From Actinomyces sp. (GTDB lineage Bacteria > Actinomycetota > Actinomycetes > Actinomycetales > Actinomycetaceae), in the NCBI RefSeq assembly GCF_030530635.1, contig NZ_JAUMUL010000005.1:15119-79118 (forward strand): DNA of 64,000 nt, read 5' to 3'. Positions 48,810-58,037 of the stretch are shown here, one piece after another (position 1 is the first letter of the stretch; each line of letters opens with the position of its first letter). The notes under the pieces were generated by a model. The model saw only the letters and a program-made list of their open reading frames with translations. It did no database searches and was not told the DNA's origin. The translations under genes were made by a program, and so were the position numbers.

Positions 48810-48872
48810 ATGCGAGCGCAAGGACGGTACTATCACCGGCCGACGGCGCGGGCCGCGGCACGCACACGGTGA
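48810..48872 (+). CDS. Possible 20-residue peptide
   Basis: GAAGGAGAA stands 4 nt before an ATG that opens a 20-codon frame (MRAQGRYYHRPTARAAARTR) ending in TGA at 48870-48872. It lies on the strand opposite to nrdR and the LysM protein, in the gap between them. The peptide is strongly basic and not recognised. Only the unusually good ribosome binding site argues for translation. Confidence 0.2.
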   Translation: MRAQGRYYHRPTARAAARTR

Positions 48873-48880
48873 CCCCCGGC

Positions 48881-49741
48881 TCAGTCGGCCGGGACGATGA
48901 GTGTCTGGCCTGCCTGCAAGGTGGAACTGGTCAGACCGTTCAAATCGACTATCTGAGCCATTGCCTCATTGACATCGGCGGCACCGGTGGCCACGGCGAT
49001 ATCCCACAGGGACTGACCCGATTGGACCACCGCGGTTGTGGTTGTGGTCGGGGAGGTGTTGAAACCGGAGGCGACGATGCCGCCCGCCACCACGACGACC
49101 GCTAGCAGCACCAAGACCCCGAGGGCCAGCAGACGGCGCACGCCGAGAGGCAGCCCCGAGGTATCCACGCGACGACTTGTGTGAGCATACCGCTCCGCAT
49201 CGGCCCGCGCCCCCTGCCCAAGCTCACCTTCAGCGCCACCGGCACCGGCCGCTTCTGCATACCCCGCAGCGTGATCGGCCGCGGAGATCCGTGCGCTACG
49301 GGGGGCCTCATGCGCCCGCAGCCGCCGCAGCCTACGGGCGCGTACGGCCGGGTGAGCGGGGGCGAGCGCCTCCACGGGCTCCGGACGCGCGCCACGTGCC
49401 TGCAAGCCGTCTGCGACCACAGTTGGGTGCACGACCGGAACGGAACACTTCTCACGAGGAAGCGGCATTCCCGAGGCCGAGCCGCGAATCCGGCGCGGCG
49501 GAACCGGACGCCGAGTCAGTTCCGGCTGCAGAGCGACGACGGGCGCCGCAGACGACTCGAGGACGGCGTCGACGCCGCCGGCGACCAGGCGCAACCGGGG
49601 CCGAGCCGGGACATCCTCGGGCGTCTCGGCAGGAGTCAGGACCTCTGAGGCGGGCAGGGCCGCGGACTGTGCAGGGGTCTGCCCGTCGGCGGCGGGGACC
49701 AGCCGCAGACGCGACGGCAGCGGGGTGGCGAGAGCACTCAT
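48881..49741 (-). CDS. LysM-domain membrane protein, likely SOS-induced division inhibitor
   Basis: The 286-residue protein has a long disordered cytoplasmic N-terminus, one membrane helix at about 205-228 (LLALGVLVLLAVVVVAGGIV) and an extracytoplasmic LysM domain (about 238-285: VQSGQSLWDIAVATG, QIVDLNGL, LQAGQTLIVP). It sits between lexA (divergent) and nrdR, the place of Rv2719c in mycobacteria, DivS in corynebacteria and YneA in Bacillus, small SOS proteins that delay division. Three LexA boxes lie in its promoter region. Function is inferred from position and domain. Confidence 0.82.
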   Translation of the reverse strand: MSALATPLPSRLRLVPAADGQTPAQSAALPASEVLTPAETPEDVPARPRLRLVAGGVDAVLESSAAPVVALQPELTRRPVPPRRIRGSASGMPLPREKCSVPVVHPTVVADGLQARGARPEPVEALAPAHPAVRARRLRRLRAHEAPRSARISAADHAAGYAEAAGAGGAEGELGQGARADAERYAHTSRRVDTSGLPLGVRRLLALGVLVLLAVVVVAGGIVASGFNTSPTTTTTAVVQSGQSLWDIAVATGAADVNEAMAQIVDLNGLTSSTLQAGQTLIVPAD

Positions 49742-49751
49742 GAAACCCTCC

Positions 49752-49782
49752 TAGAACATACGTTCGACGAACGCCTGTTCGA
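49752..49782. promoter_or_regulatory. Two abutting LexA boxes
   Basis: TAGAACATACGTTCGA (49752-49767) and ACGAACGCCTGTTCGA (49767-49782) each fit the actinobacterial consensus TCGAACN4GTTCGA with one or two changes and share a base. They lie 10-40 bp upstream of the LysM gene start on the minus strand. Confidence 0.8.
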
Positions 49783-49820
49783 TAGATTAGCGGTTCACGC
49801 CCGACACGTCCAGAGAGTTT

Positions 49821-49836
49821 TCGAACACATGTTTGA
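49821..49836. promoter_or_regulatory. LexA box
   Basis: TCGAACACATGTTTGA matches TCGAACN4GTTCGA at 11 of 12 fixed positions. It is in the shared lexA/LysM gap, about 125 bp before the lexA start, and would autoregulate lexA. Confidence 0.85.
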
Positions 49837-49962
49837 TCACCGGGACGATCGGCCGTAGTCTTGACAAGACAAGGCCACCACGGGCCACTGACATGAATTC
49901 GGGCCCCTTAACCGGCAACCGACCTCCGGGTCGTCGGCGGCCCGGGGAATGAGGGACAGGCG

Positions 49963-50718
49963 ATGAGCGCATCCAACCGCCCGACGGGCCGCAGCGGCGT
50001 CGGCATGGGAGCAGAGCCCACCACGGCTGCGCACTCCCTGGATCCGCGCGCCCGCGCCGTTTACGAGTCGGTGCGCGAGGCGGTCGCCACCAACGGCTAC
50101 CCGCCCTCCATGCGGGAGATCGGCGCCCAGGTGGGTTTGACCAGCCCCTCCTCGGTCAAGCACCAACTGGACAAGCTCGAGCGCCTGGGCCTGGTGCGTC
50201 GCGATCCCAATCGTCCACGTGCCCTGGAGGTGGTTGCCCCCGCATTCGAGTCGGAGGATGACTCCAGTTCCTCCGCGACAATCCCCACACCGGAGCCCTC
50301 AGTGCCGACACTGCCCGGCGTCGCCGATGGCGAGGCGGTGGCCGTCCCACTGGTGGGACGCATCGCCGCCGGCTCGCCGATACTGGCCGAGCAGGACGTC
50401 GAGGATGTCGTCGCCCTCCCCCGGCGACTGACCGGCGACGGTGAACTGTTCATGCTGGAGGTTCACGGGGACTCGATGATCGACGCCGCGATCTGCGACG
50501 GCGACTGGGTGGTGGTCCGCGCCCAGCCCGACGCGGACAACGGGGACGTGGTGGCCGCCATGATCGACGACGTCGACGGCGCCTCCGCCACGGTCAAGGT
50601 GCTCTCCCGCAAGGACGGACACCAGTGGTTGCTGCCGCGCAACCCCGACTACGCCCCGATCCCCGGCGATCAGGCGACGATCATGGGCAGGGTCGTCACC
50701 GTGCTGCGCGCCCTCTAG
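49963..50718 (+). CDS. lexA: LexA repressor
   Basis: LexA represses SOS genes and self-cleaves when RecA filaments form. The 251-residue protein has an N-terminal winged helix (about 28-90, [27 protein letters not shown]). The cleavage bond is Ala136-Gly137 in GRIAAGSPI, and the dyad is Ser171 (GDSMID) and Lys212 (ATVKVL). A ~25-residue N-terminal extension and a Ser/Pro linker are common in actinobacteria. A strong hairpin follows the stop. Confidence 0.97.
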   Translation: MSASNRPTGRSGVGMGAEPTTAAHSLDPRARAVYESVREAVATNGYPPSMREIGAQVGLTSPSSVKHQLDKLERLGLVRRDPNRPRALEVVAPAFESEDDSSSSATIPTPEPSVPTLPGVADGEAVAVPLVGRIAAGSPILAEQDVEDVVALPRRLTGDGELFMLEVHGDSMIDAAICDGDWVVVRAQPDADNGDVVAAMIDDVDGASATVKVLSRKDGHQWLLPRNPDYAPIPGDQATIMGRVVTVLRAL

Positions 50719-50733
50719 CCTACGCCGTCTACA

Positions 50734-50771
50734 CAGGCGGGTCCGCCCCCCGTAGGGGGCGGACCCGCCTG
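50734..50771. terminator. Strong hairpin between convergent lexA and ldh
   Basis: CAGGCGGGTCCGCCCCC (50734-50750) pairs perfectly over 17 bp with 50755-50771, with a 4-nt loop CGTA. It lies between converging stops at 50718 and 50864 and can serve both strands; the T-run is short (CCTTTG). Confidence 0.85.
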
Positions 50772-50863
50772 CCTTTGCTGGCCTACGACCGTGGTCGACG
50801 TATGCCGTATTCGAGCAGCGTCAGCGGCTAGGGCGTCAAGGCCCTAAGCTGCCGCTCGCCGGA

Positions 50864-51868
50864 TCAGTACCCGAGCCCGCGGGCCACCTCGCGCAGTCGC
50901 TCGGCGGATGCGGTCAACCGGTCGCGCTCATCAAGCGTGAGCGGCAGCTCCAGTCGGCGCCCGGCGCCCTCGCGGCCAACAATGGTGGGCACCGCCATAC
51001 ACACATCGGAGATGCCGTGCCAGTTGTCCAGCAGCGGTGAGATTGTCAGCACGCGCTGCTCGTCGTTGAGGATGGCCCCGATGATGCGGGAGACGGCCAG
51101 GCCAACGGCGTAGTTGGTAGCGCCCTTGCCCTCAATGATGCGGTAGGCGGAGCGGACCACATCGTGAGCGATGCGGTCACGCTTGGCCTGGTCGAACACA
51201 CCGCCATCGAGGGTCTTGCCCCACTGGGTGATCGGCACACCGCCGATCTCGGTGGAGGACCACAGGGCCACCTCGGAGTCGCCGTGCTCACCGGCGATAT
51301 ATCCGTGGATGTTCTGCGTGGCGGTGCCGGTCTCCAGAGAGACCAAGTACCGCATGCGGGCGGTGTCCAGTACGGTGCCGGAGCCGAAGATCTGGTTCTC
51401 GGGAAGACCGGTGATCTTCTTGGCACAGTAGGTGACCACGTCGACGGGGTTGGCCACCAGCAGGAAGATGGCATTGGGGGCGACCTCCACGAGCTTGGGG
51501 AGGATCTTCTCCATGATGCCGACGGTGGCACCGGCGAGTTCGAGGCGGGACTGGCCGGGCTTCTGCTTGGCGCCGGCGGTGATGGCGATGACGTCCGCGT
51601 CGCGGCAGATCTCCGGATCGTCCGAGCCGGAGACCGCGCCGGCGGAGGTGAACTGGATGCCCTGGGCGATGTCGAGCGCCTCGGCCTCGACCTTCTCCTT
51701 GACGATGTCCTGCAGGACGATCTCCCGGGCGACGCCCTTGGTGACGCAGGCGTAGGCGAGCGTAGAACCAACCGCGCCGGCGCCGATGATGGCGACCTTG
51801 GAGGGGCGGCCGGAGCGGGCCGTCGGATACGAGCCTTGAGCGCTGTTGGTGATCATGGGGTCTGACAC
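50864..51868 (-). CDS. ldh: L-lactate dehydrogenase
   Basis: LDH reduces pyruvate to L-lactate with NADH in fermentation. The 334-residue protein has KVAIIGAGAVGSTLAYACV, LQDIVKEKVEAEALD, the loop GAKQKPGQSRLEL, NPVDVVTY and the active-site histidine in GEHGDSEVALWSS. The start is the GTG at 51868, 6 nt after GGAGG; an internal ATG (MITNS) is five codons later. Its gene stands alone between the lexA terminator and dinG. Confidence 0.96.
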   Translation of the reverse strand: MSDPMITNSAQGSYPTARSGRPSKVAIIGAGAVGSTLAYACVTKGVAREIVLQDIVKEKVEAEALDIAQGIQFTSAGAVSGSDDPEICRDADVIAITAGAKQKPGQSRLELAGATVGIMEKILPKLVEVAPNAIFLLVANPVDVVTYCAKKITGLPENQIFGSGTVLDTARMRYLVSLETGTATQNIHGYIAGEHGDSEVALWSSTEIGGVPITQWGKTLDGGVFDQAKRDRIAHDVVRSAYRIIEGKGATNYAVGLAVSRIIGAILNDEQRVLTISPLLDNWHGISDVCMAVPTIVGREGAGRRLELPLTLDERDRLTASAERLREVARGLGY

Positions 51869-52011
51869 TGTGTTCCTCCGAATCTGGGCGGCTGTCAGGT
51901 TGGTGAACTGGGCCACCCAGGGCTCAGCGTACGCGGTCGGCTCGAAAGCCGCACGTATACCGGTGAAATAGGTTCCTTCCCAGTCCTCCGCGAACGTGTG
52001 ACCGACCGTGC

Positions 52012-54039
52012 TCATTCGGCCGCCAGCCGCCTCAGCGCCCCCAGGACGACGTCGCGGTCCCGAGTGGGCCACAGCGGCGGCATGGAGCGGGCGAGGAAGG
52101 CCCCGTAGCGGGCAGTGCGCAGTCGGGGGTCCAGAACTGCGACGACACCGCGGTCGTCGGACCGGCGCACCAGGCGCCCGGCCCCCTGTGCCAGCAGCAG
52201 CGCGGCGTGAGTGGCAGACACGGTCATGAAGCCGTTACCGCCGGCGGCAGTAACCGCCTCGCTACGCGCCTGGGCGACCGGATCGTCGGGACGGGGAAAG
52301 GGGATACGGTCGATCACCACCAGTCGACAGGTGCGTCCAGGCACGTCAACGCCCTGCCAGAGCGACAGGGTTCCCACCAGGCAGGCATCCTCGTCGGCGG
52401 CGAAGGCATCCACCAGCGTGGGCAGCCGGTCCTCCCCCTGGGCGTAGACGGTCAGGTCGGTGCGCTCGCGCAGCATTGCTGCGGCCTCCTCGGCGGCCCG
52501 CCGGGAGGAGAACAACCCGAGCATCCCGCCGCGGCTGGCGCGGGCCAGCATCACCACCTCTTGCAGAGCCGCCTGGGAGACGCCCGCCCCGGGCCGGGGC
52601 AGGTCTGTGGGGGTGTACAGGATTCCCTGGCGCCCATAGTCGAAGGGGGTGCCGACGTCCAGGCCCTCCCAGTCGGCGTCGGCGAGCGGGAGCCCGAGGG
52701 CCGCCGCCATCGGGTTGAAGCTGCCGCCCAGGGCGAGGGTGGCGGAGGTGAGCACGGCGACGCGGTCGGCCAGGAGCGCGTCCGCCACCGATGCGGCCAC
52801 GTCGATGGGTGCGAGCGTCAGCCGAGGCGGTTCGGCTCCCATCCGCGGCCGCTCCACCCAGGCGACGTCGCGGCGTTGACTCACCGAGTCTGAGGTCATG
52901 CGCTCGACCACCTCGGTCATGTCGGCAACCGCGGTGCGGGCCAGCGCCACGCCGCCGGCGTCACCGGCCGCCTGCCCGCCGCCCTGATTCGCCGAGCGGG
53001 CCGCCTCACGCACGTCGGTGAGCACCTGCCGGCAGGCGGCGTCCAGCAGGGTGAGGGCGTCGGCGAGCGCGGGCGGCAGGCCGTCGGTCAGGCGACCGTC
53101 GGGCAGCTCCGCCAGGGCCAACTGCAGGTTCTGCCCGGCCTCCTCCAGATCGGTGACGACGACGCCGGCGTGTCGGCGGGCAGTGGCGGCCACGCGCGCG
53201 ACGGCGGCAGCGGACAGAGCGGCCGTCCCCTGGGAGCGCACCCGCTCGGCCAGCTCATGAGCCTCGTCGACCACCAGCACCTCGTGCTCGGGCAGCACAC
53301 CGGGATTGCCCGCCACGGCAATACCGAGCATGGCGTGATTGGTGACCACCACATCAGCCTCCGCCGCCGCGGCACGGGCGAGTACGGGGAAGCACTCCTC
53401 ATGCAGCGGGCAGTCCGCGCCCAGGCATTCGGCGGCCGCAACCGATACCTGCGCCCAGGCGCGGTCGGACACCCCCGGCACCAGGTCGTCCCGGTCGCCG
53501 GTCTCAGTCTGCCCGGCCCACTCGCGCAGGCGCACCACCTGTTCACCCAGGCTCTGGTCGGTGCTCTCGCCGATGCGGGCGCGGGTCGTGGCCGCAGCGG
53601 CGGAGAAGAGTGTGTCGACGTCTTCGTCGGGGTAGCCGCCGGCCAGGCGGTGGCGGCACAGGTAGTTCTGCCAGCCCTTGAGCAGGGCGACGGTGGGGCG
53701 GGTGCCCGTGGTGCGCTCGACGGCGTCGGCGGCCAGCGGGGTGTCCTTGGTGAGCACCTGGCGTTGCAGGGCGAGGGTGGCGGTGGACACCACGGTGCGC
53801 TCGCCGACGTCGACGGCGTGCACCATGGCGGGCACCAGGTAGGCCAGCGACTTACCGGTACCGGTACCGGCCTGAACCAGCAGATGGGTTCCGGTCTCCA
53901 TGGCACGCACGACACTGTCGGCCATTTCGGTCTGACCCTCGCGTGGGCTGCCGCCGAGCGCCTCGACCGCGGCGACCAGTGCCGTCCGGACTCGGTCCGC
54001 CGCCGCGACCGGCGCGGTCGTGTCCCCCACGGGCCTCAC
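52012..54039 (-). CDS. dinG: DinG-family ATP-dependent DNA helicase
   Basis: The 675-residue XPD/DinG-like superfamily 2 helicase has Walker A QAGTGTGKSLAYLVPA, the DEAH box VVDEAHEL, the Fe-S cluster cysteines (LCRHRL, then ECLGADCPLHEECF) and C-terminal motifs GLFSSRRAAEEAA and QGVDVPGRTCRLVVIDRIPF. DinG unwinds DNA at R-loops and forks. Its GTG start overlaps the hflX stop (GTGA), coupling the two. No LexA box is seen here. Confidence 0.92.
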   Translation of the reverse strand: MRPVGDTTAPVAAADRVRTALVAAVEALGGSPREGQTEMADSVVRAMETGTHLLVQAGTGTGKSLAYLVPAMVHAVDVGERTVVSTATLALQRQVLTKDTPLAADAVERTTGTRPTVALLKGWQNYLCRHRLAGGYPDEDVDTLFSAAAATTRARIGESTDQSLGEQVVRLREWAGQTETGDRDDLVPGVSDRAWAQVSVAAAECLGADCPLHEECFPVLARAAAAEADVVVTNHAMLGIAVAGNPGVLPEHEVLVVDEAHELAERVRSQGTAALSAAAVARVAATARRHAGVVVTDLEEAGQNLQLALAELPDGRLTDGLPPALADALTLLDAACRQVLTDVREAARSANQGGGQAAGDAGGVALARTAVADMTEVVERMTSDSVSQRRDVAWVERPRMGAEPPRLTLAPIDVAASVADALLADRVAVLTSATLALGGSFNPMAAALGLPLADADWEGLDVGTPFDYGRQGILYTPTDLPRPGAGVSQAALQEVVMLARASRGGMLGLFSSRRAAEEAAAMLRERTDLTVYAQGEDRLPTLVDAFAADEDACLVGTLSLWQGVDVPGRTCRLVVIDRIPFPRPDDPVAQARSEAVTAAGGNGFMTVSATHAALLLAQGAGRLVRRSDDRGVVAVLDPRLRTARYGAFLARSMPPLWPTRDRDVVLGALRRLAAE

Positions 54040-55643
54040 CCGACGTCGACGGCGGCCAGTTCGGCCGCCAGGGCGGCATCCACACGGGCGACCACGTGGG
54101 TGCCGGCCTCCACGTACTCGACGGCGCCGATATCGCCGTCGGCGTGCACGCGGGAGACCAGGTCACCGCGGGAATAGGGGACGACGACGTCCACGGCCAC
54201 GTCCGGCCGCGGCAACATGGTCTCAATACGCTCGCGCAGTTCCGCCAGTCCCCGGCCGGTGCGGGCGGAGACGACGACCGCATCGGGCAGACGGGTGCGC
54301 AGAGCGGCCAAGGTGACGGTGTCGGCCAGGTCGGCCTTGTTGAGCACGATCAGCTCGGGCACGTCCAGGGCGCCGGGAATGTCGGCCAAGACGGCGTGAA
54401 CGGCGGCGATCTGGCCGAGCGGGTCGGGGTGGGCGGCGTCTACCACGTGCAGCACCACATCGGCGTCGGCGACCTCCTCCAGGGTGGAGCGGAAGGCCTC
54501 GATCAGCTCGTGCGGCAGGTTGCGCACGAAGCCGACCGTGTCGGTGAGGGTGTAGATGCGCCCGTCGGCCGCCTCGGCCTTGCGCACAGTCGGGTCCAGG
54601 GTGGCGAACAGGGCGTCCTGCACCATGATGTCGGCGCCGGTCAGGCGGTTCATGAGGGAGGACTTGCCGGCGTTGGTGTAGCCGGCGATGGCGACCGAGG
54701 GGATGGGGCCGCGGCGCCGCGAGCCGCGCTTGACCTCGCGGGAGGGGGCCATGGCGCGGATCTCGCGGCGGAGCTTGGCCATGCGCTGGCGGATGCGGCG
54801 GCGGTCCAGCTCGATCTTGGTCTCGCCGGGGCCGCGCGAGCCGATGCCCTGGCCGCCGGCCACGCGCCCGCCGGCCTGCCGGGACATGGACTCGCCCCAG
54901 CCGCGCAGGCGCGGCAGCAGGTACTCCAGCTGCGCCAGCTCCACCTGGGCCTTGCCCTCGCGGGACTTGGCGTGCTGGGCGAAGATGTCCAGGATCAGGG
55001 CGGTGCGGTCCACGACCTTGGCGTCCACCACGTCCTCCAGCGCGCGGCGCTGGGAGGGGGCCAGCTCGCCGTCGACGATGACCGTGTCCGCGCCGGAGTC
55101 GGCGACCATTTCGGCCAGCTCCCTGGCCTTGCCGGAGCCAAGGTAGGTGGCCGGGTCGGGGTGATCTCGGCGCTGGATGAGGGCGTCGAGCACCTCGCTT
55201 CCGGCGGTCTCCGCCAGGGCGGCCAGCTCGCGCAGGGAGGTCTCGGCGTCCTGGGCGGCGGTACCGGCGCCCACCGGGGAGGCGGGATCAGGGCGACCGC
55301 CCGGCAGAGGCAGTTCCAGGCCCACCAGGATGACGCGCTCGAGGCGGACCTGCCGGTACTCGACCTCGCTTACATCCTCCAACTCGGTGGACAAACCGGC
55401 CACGCGGCGGGTACCGGCGCGGGCCTCACGCTCCAGGGCCCCGGCCGCATCGGCGTCGGCACGCTCGTGGTTTTCGGCGGTGGAGGCCAGTGCGGTTCCG
55501 GCGCGGGAGCGGACCCGCGCGGCGAGCACCGCGGCAAGGTCGTCGATGGCCGTGGCGGGCTCGTGTGTGCCGACGCTGTCTTCATTGAGGTCGCGCTCGG
55601 TCGGACGGCTGGACGGTGAGGTGTTTCCTGACGTGTTTCTCAT
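54036..55643 (-). CDS. hflX: GTPase HflX
   Basis: HflX splits stalled or hibernating ribosomes. The 535-residue protein has the N-terminal HflX domain (about 95-300: YLGSGKARELAE, VIVDGELAPSQRRALED, DRTALILDIFAQHAKSREGKAQVELAQL, ending SRGPGETKIELDRR). The G domain has GYTNAGKSSLMN (G1), DTVGFVRNLPH (G3) and NKADLAD (G4). A ~90-residue N-terminal extension is acidic and disordered. It lies upstream of dinG. Confidence 0.95.
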   Translation of the reverse strand: MRNTSGNTSPSSRPTERDLNEDSVGTHEPATAIDDLAAVLAARVRSRAGTALASTAENHERADADAAGALEREARAGTRRVAGLSTELEDVSEVEYRQVRLERVILVGLELPLPGGRPDPASPVGAGTAAQDAETSLRELAALAETAGSEVLDALIQRRDHPDPATYLGSGKARELAEMVADSGADTVIVDGELAPSQRRALEDVVDAKVVDRTALILDIFAQHAKSREGKAQVELAQLEYLLPRLRGWGESMSRQAGGRVAGGQGIGSRGPGETKIELDRRRIRQRMAKLRREIRAMAPSREVKRGSRRRGPIPSVAIAGYTNAGKSSLMNRLTGADIMVQDALFATLDPTVRKAEAADGRIYTLTDTVGFVRNLPHELIEAFRSTLEEVADADVVLHVVDAAHPDPLGQIAAVHAVLADIPGALDVPELIVLNKADLADTVTLAALRTRLPDAVVVSARTGRGLAELRERIETMLPRPDVAVDVVVPYSRGDLVSRVHADGDIGAVEYVEAGTHVVARVDAALAAELAAVDVG

Positions 55644-55797
55644 GCGGACTCGAATGCTACTGCCTGCCCGGGCGTTTGCCGAGCGTTAGCGGGAGTCTTT
55701 CGCCGTCGGCTGGCGCCACGGCGCAATCCGAGTGTCGGTCCTGGGCAGTGCAGCGGCCCGCACCGGTTGCCGACTTACGGGCCGATATGCTCGGACC

Positions 55798-57186
55798 GTG
55801 AGTTCGTCCGCCTCTGCGCCCGCGTCGTCGACCCCGCCGCCGTCGCTGCGCGCCCTGGCGACCACACCGGTGGGGCACCTGGCAGCCGCGATGTTAGTGG
55901 TGGAACTGCTGGCGGGCATGCAGACCTACATCAATCAGACGGTATTGCCGCTGGTGGCCACGGATCTGGGCGCCCGCGCCCATTACGGGCTGGTGACGGC
56001 CGCCGCCATGGTGCCGACCTTCCTGACCATGCCGCTGGGCGGCTCCATGCTGGCCCGCTGGCGGGCGGACCTGCTGATGACCGCACTCACCGGCGTGCTC
56101 GTGGCGGGGGCCGTCACCGGGGCGCTGGCACCCAATGTGGGCGTGTACGTGGCCGGTGAGGTGCTGCGGGGGCTGGCTGCCGGGGCGCTGGCCACAGTGA
56201 GCATGGGCGTGCTGGTAGCAGGCCTGCCGGAGGCGTGGCGACGGTTGTTCCTGGCGGCCGGCTCAGCCACCTGGATCGTCTCCTCCATTCTCGGCCCGGG
56301 CTACGCGGCCGCGGTCTCCCAGGCGTGGGGCTGGCGCTGGGCGCTGGTCGCCTACGTGCCGCTGCTGGTGGCGGCGCGACTGCTGATGGCTCGGGAGATC
56401 CGGGGTCTGCACGTGGACGATGACGAGTCCCATCCTCCACTGGTTCCGGCCCTGATGATGGGCGCCGGGGTGGCGGCCATCGGGGCGGTGCCCGCGGCGT
56501 CGGTGCTGTTCCTCCCCGTGGGTGCCGGTGCCGTCGCCGCTGTGATTTGGGCGTGTGCGCGGGTGTTTCCGCCTGGGACCATGCGGCTGGCACCGGGGCG
56601 GAGGGCCGCCCTGGCCGCACTCGCCTGGGTGTGTGCCACCTACCTGACCCTCGACTATCTGGTCTCCCCCGCCGCCCACGACATACTCGGCCTGGGCCCA
56701 GCGGCGGTCGGCTGGGCGCTGACCTGCGCGGGCCTGACCTGGTCGTCGATCGCCATCTGGACGGCCGCCCATCCCGCCCGCGACCGGCACCGCTTCCGGA
56801 CGCGGACCGGCGCCGGTGCAGCGTGCTTCGCCGTCGGCGGGACGCTCATGACCCTGGCCTTCGCCGCTGCGGCGCCCTGGTGGTGCCTCCACCTCGGCTT
56901 CGCCACCGCCGGAGCCGGAATGGGACTGACGCATCAGGACACCATGATTCGCTGCGTTACCGCCCCGGAGGACCTGGGCGGGACGCCCGACGGCATCTCC
57001 CAGGCACGCATCGCCACCTCTGTGACGGTGGCGAACGCCGCCGGCGCCGCCACTCTGGGCACGCTGACCACAACCTTCGTGGCCCCGACCGCGGCCGGCG
57101 TGCAGGCGGACCTGCTGGTCCCGACGACGGCGGTGCTCACCCTGGCGCTCGCCTTCACCCCGCTGCTGGCCCGCAGGGCGGCCTGA
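55798..57186 (+). CDS. Major facilitator superfamily transporter
   Basis: The ~462-residue membrane protein has about 12-14 hydrophobic segments. The first is HLAAAMLVVELLAGM, with INQTVLPLVATDLGA after it, and an MFS-like GYVAGEVLRGLAAGALATV-type region appears in helix 4. The sequence resembles the drug:H+ antiporter branch, but the substrate is unknown. The GTG at 55798 follows a TATGCT box at about 10 bp and has no Shine-Dalgarno, suggesting a leaderless transcript. It is divergent from hflX. Confidence 0.82.
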   Translation: MSSSASAPASSTPPPSLRALATTPVGHLAAAMLVVELLAGMQTYINQTVLPLVATDLGARAHYGLVTAAAMVPTFLTMPLGGSMLARWRADLLMTALTGVLVAGAVTGALAPNVGVYVAGEVLRGLAAGALATVSMGVLVAGLPEAWRRLFLAAGSATWIVSSILGPGYAAAVSQAWGWRWALVAYVPLLVAARLLMAREIRGLHVDDDESHPPLVPALMMGAGVAAIGAVPAASVLFLPVGAGAVAAVIWACARVFPPGTMRLAPGRRAALAALAWVCATYLTLDYLVSPAAHDILGLGPAAVGWALTCAGLTWSSIAIWTAAHPARDRHRFRTRTGAGAACFAVGGTLMTLAFAAAAPWWCLHLGFATAGAGMGLTHQDTMIRCVTAPEDLGGTPDGISQARIATSVTVANAAGAATLGTLTTTFVAPTAAGVQADLLVPTTAVLTLALAFTPLLARRAA

Positions 57187-57234
57187 GCCGCCCTGCCATG
57201 ACTGCTCCAGTCCGCGCCCGGTAGGGTCGGGCGC

Positions 57235-57846
57235 GTGAGCGAGCAGCACTACTTCACCGCCTCCCCGGACTCCCCCGCCGAGGAGCGACGGCATCACTTC
57301 TCCATCCGCGGTGTCGAGCACGACGTGACCACCGCCTCCGGCGTGTTCTCCGCGGACCGCCTGGACCTGGGCACGCGCGTGCTGCTGCGGCAGGCGCCGC
57401 AGCCGCCGCAGGCGGGCACCTTCCTGGACCTGGGCTGCGGCTGGGGTCCATTGACTCTGGCCCTGGCGGACGCCGCCCCGCAGGCCACGGTGCTGGCCAC
57501 CGACGTCAACGAGCGCGCGGTTGAGCTCACCGCCCGCAACGCCGCCGACGCCGGGCACACCCGCGTGCGCGCCGTGGCCGCCGACGCACTGCTGGAGGAA
57601 CTGCGCGGCTCGGGCACCAGACTGGACCTGATCTGGTCCAACCCGCCCATGCGGATCGGCAAGCCGGCGCTGCACGCCCTGCTGGCGGACTGGCTGGCCC
57701 TGCTCGCCGATGACGGCGAGGCCTGGCTGGTGGTGCACAAGAACCTCGGGGCGGACTCATTGGCCAAGTGGCTGGGCGAGCAGGGCTGGTCGGCCGAGCG
57801 GGAGGCCTCCTCCAAGGGCTACCGCCTCCTGCGTGTCACCCGCTGA
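57235..57846 (+). CDS. Class I SAM methyltransferase (RsmC-like, MTS family)
   Basis: The 203-residue protein has the SAM motif FLDLGCGWGPLTLALA and the catalytic NPPMRIGK, the pattern of single-domain RsmC/RlmG-like guanine-N2 methyltransferases. N-terminal HHFSIRGVEHDVTTASGVFSADRLDLGT is also typical. The target is probably 16S rRNA G1207 or a similar base; that is inferred. It starts on GTG 49 nt after the MFS gene. Confidence 0.88.
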   Translation: MSEQHYFTASPDSPAEERRHHFSIRGVEHDVTTASGVFSADRLDLGTRVLLRQAPQPPQAGTFLDLGCGWGPLTLALADAAPQATVLATDVNERAVELTARNAADAGHTRVRAVAADALLEELRGSGTRLDLIWSNPPMRIGKPALHALLADWLALLADDGEAWLVVHKNLGADSLAKWLGEQGWSAEREASSKGYRLLRVTR

Positions 57847-57852
57847 CCCTCA

Positions 57853-57888
57853 CCGAGATCGGTAGAAGTTACGTGCCGAGATCGGCAA
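57853..57888 (+). repeat. Dispersed CCGAGRTCGGT repeat, one full and one partial unit
   Basis: CCGAGATCGGTAGAAGTTAC starts at 57853 and CCGAGATCGG recurs at 57876, 23 bp later, then diverges. It follows the methyltransferase stop directly; unlike most members it is not between convergent genes. Confidence 0.75.
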
Positions 57889-57961
57889 CCGCATCACGCC
57901 CGCCGCTTCCCCACTCCCACGTTGCGCCAGTAGCAGCCGTGTTCGCGATCGCGAGCCAGGG

Positions 57962-57990
57962 TTGGCCGAGCATCGCCTCGGAGGTATAGT
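57962..57990 (+). promoter_or_regulatory. Promoter of the unknown/XRE-ImmA pair
   Basis: TTGGCC (57962-57967) and TATAGT (57985-57990) are spaced 17 bp, ending 47 bp before the GTG at 58038. Confidence 0.6.
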
Positions 57991-58037
57991 CACTTCCGGT
58001 TTTGAACACTCGTCAGAGAGACTGAGGGGACACGGAC

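Noticed and set aside
53170..55619. Long plus-strand frames opposite dinG and hflX
   Set aside because: Gly/His/Gln-rich shadow translations of real genes with all family motifs on the minus strand.
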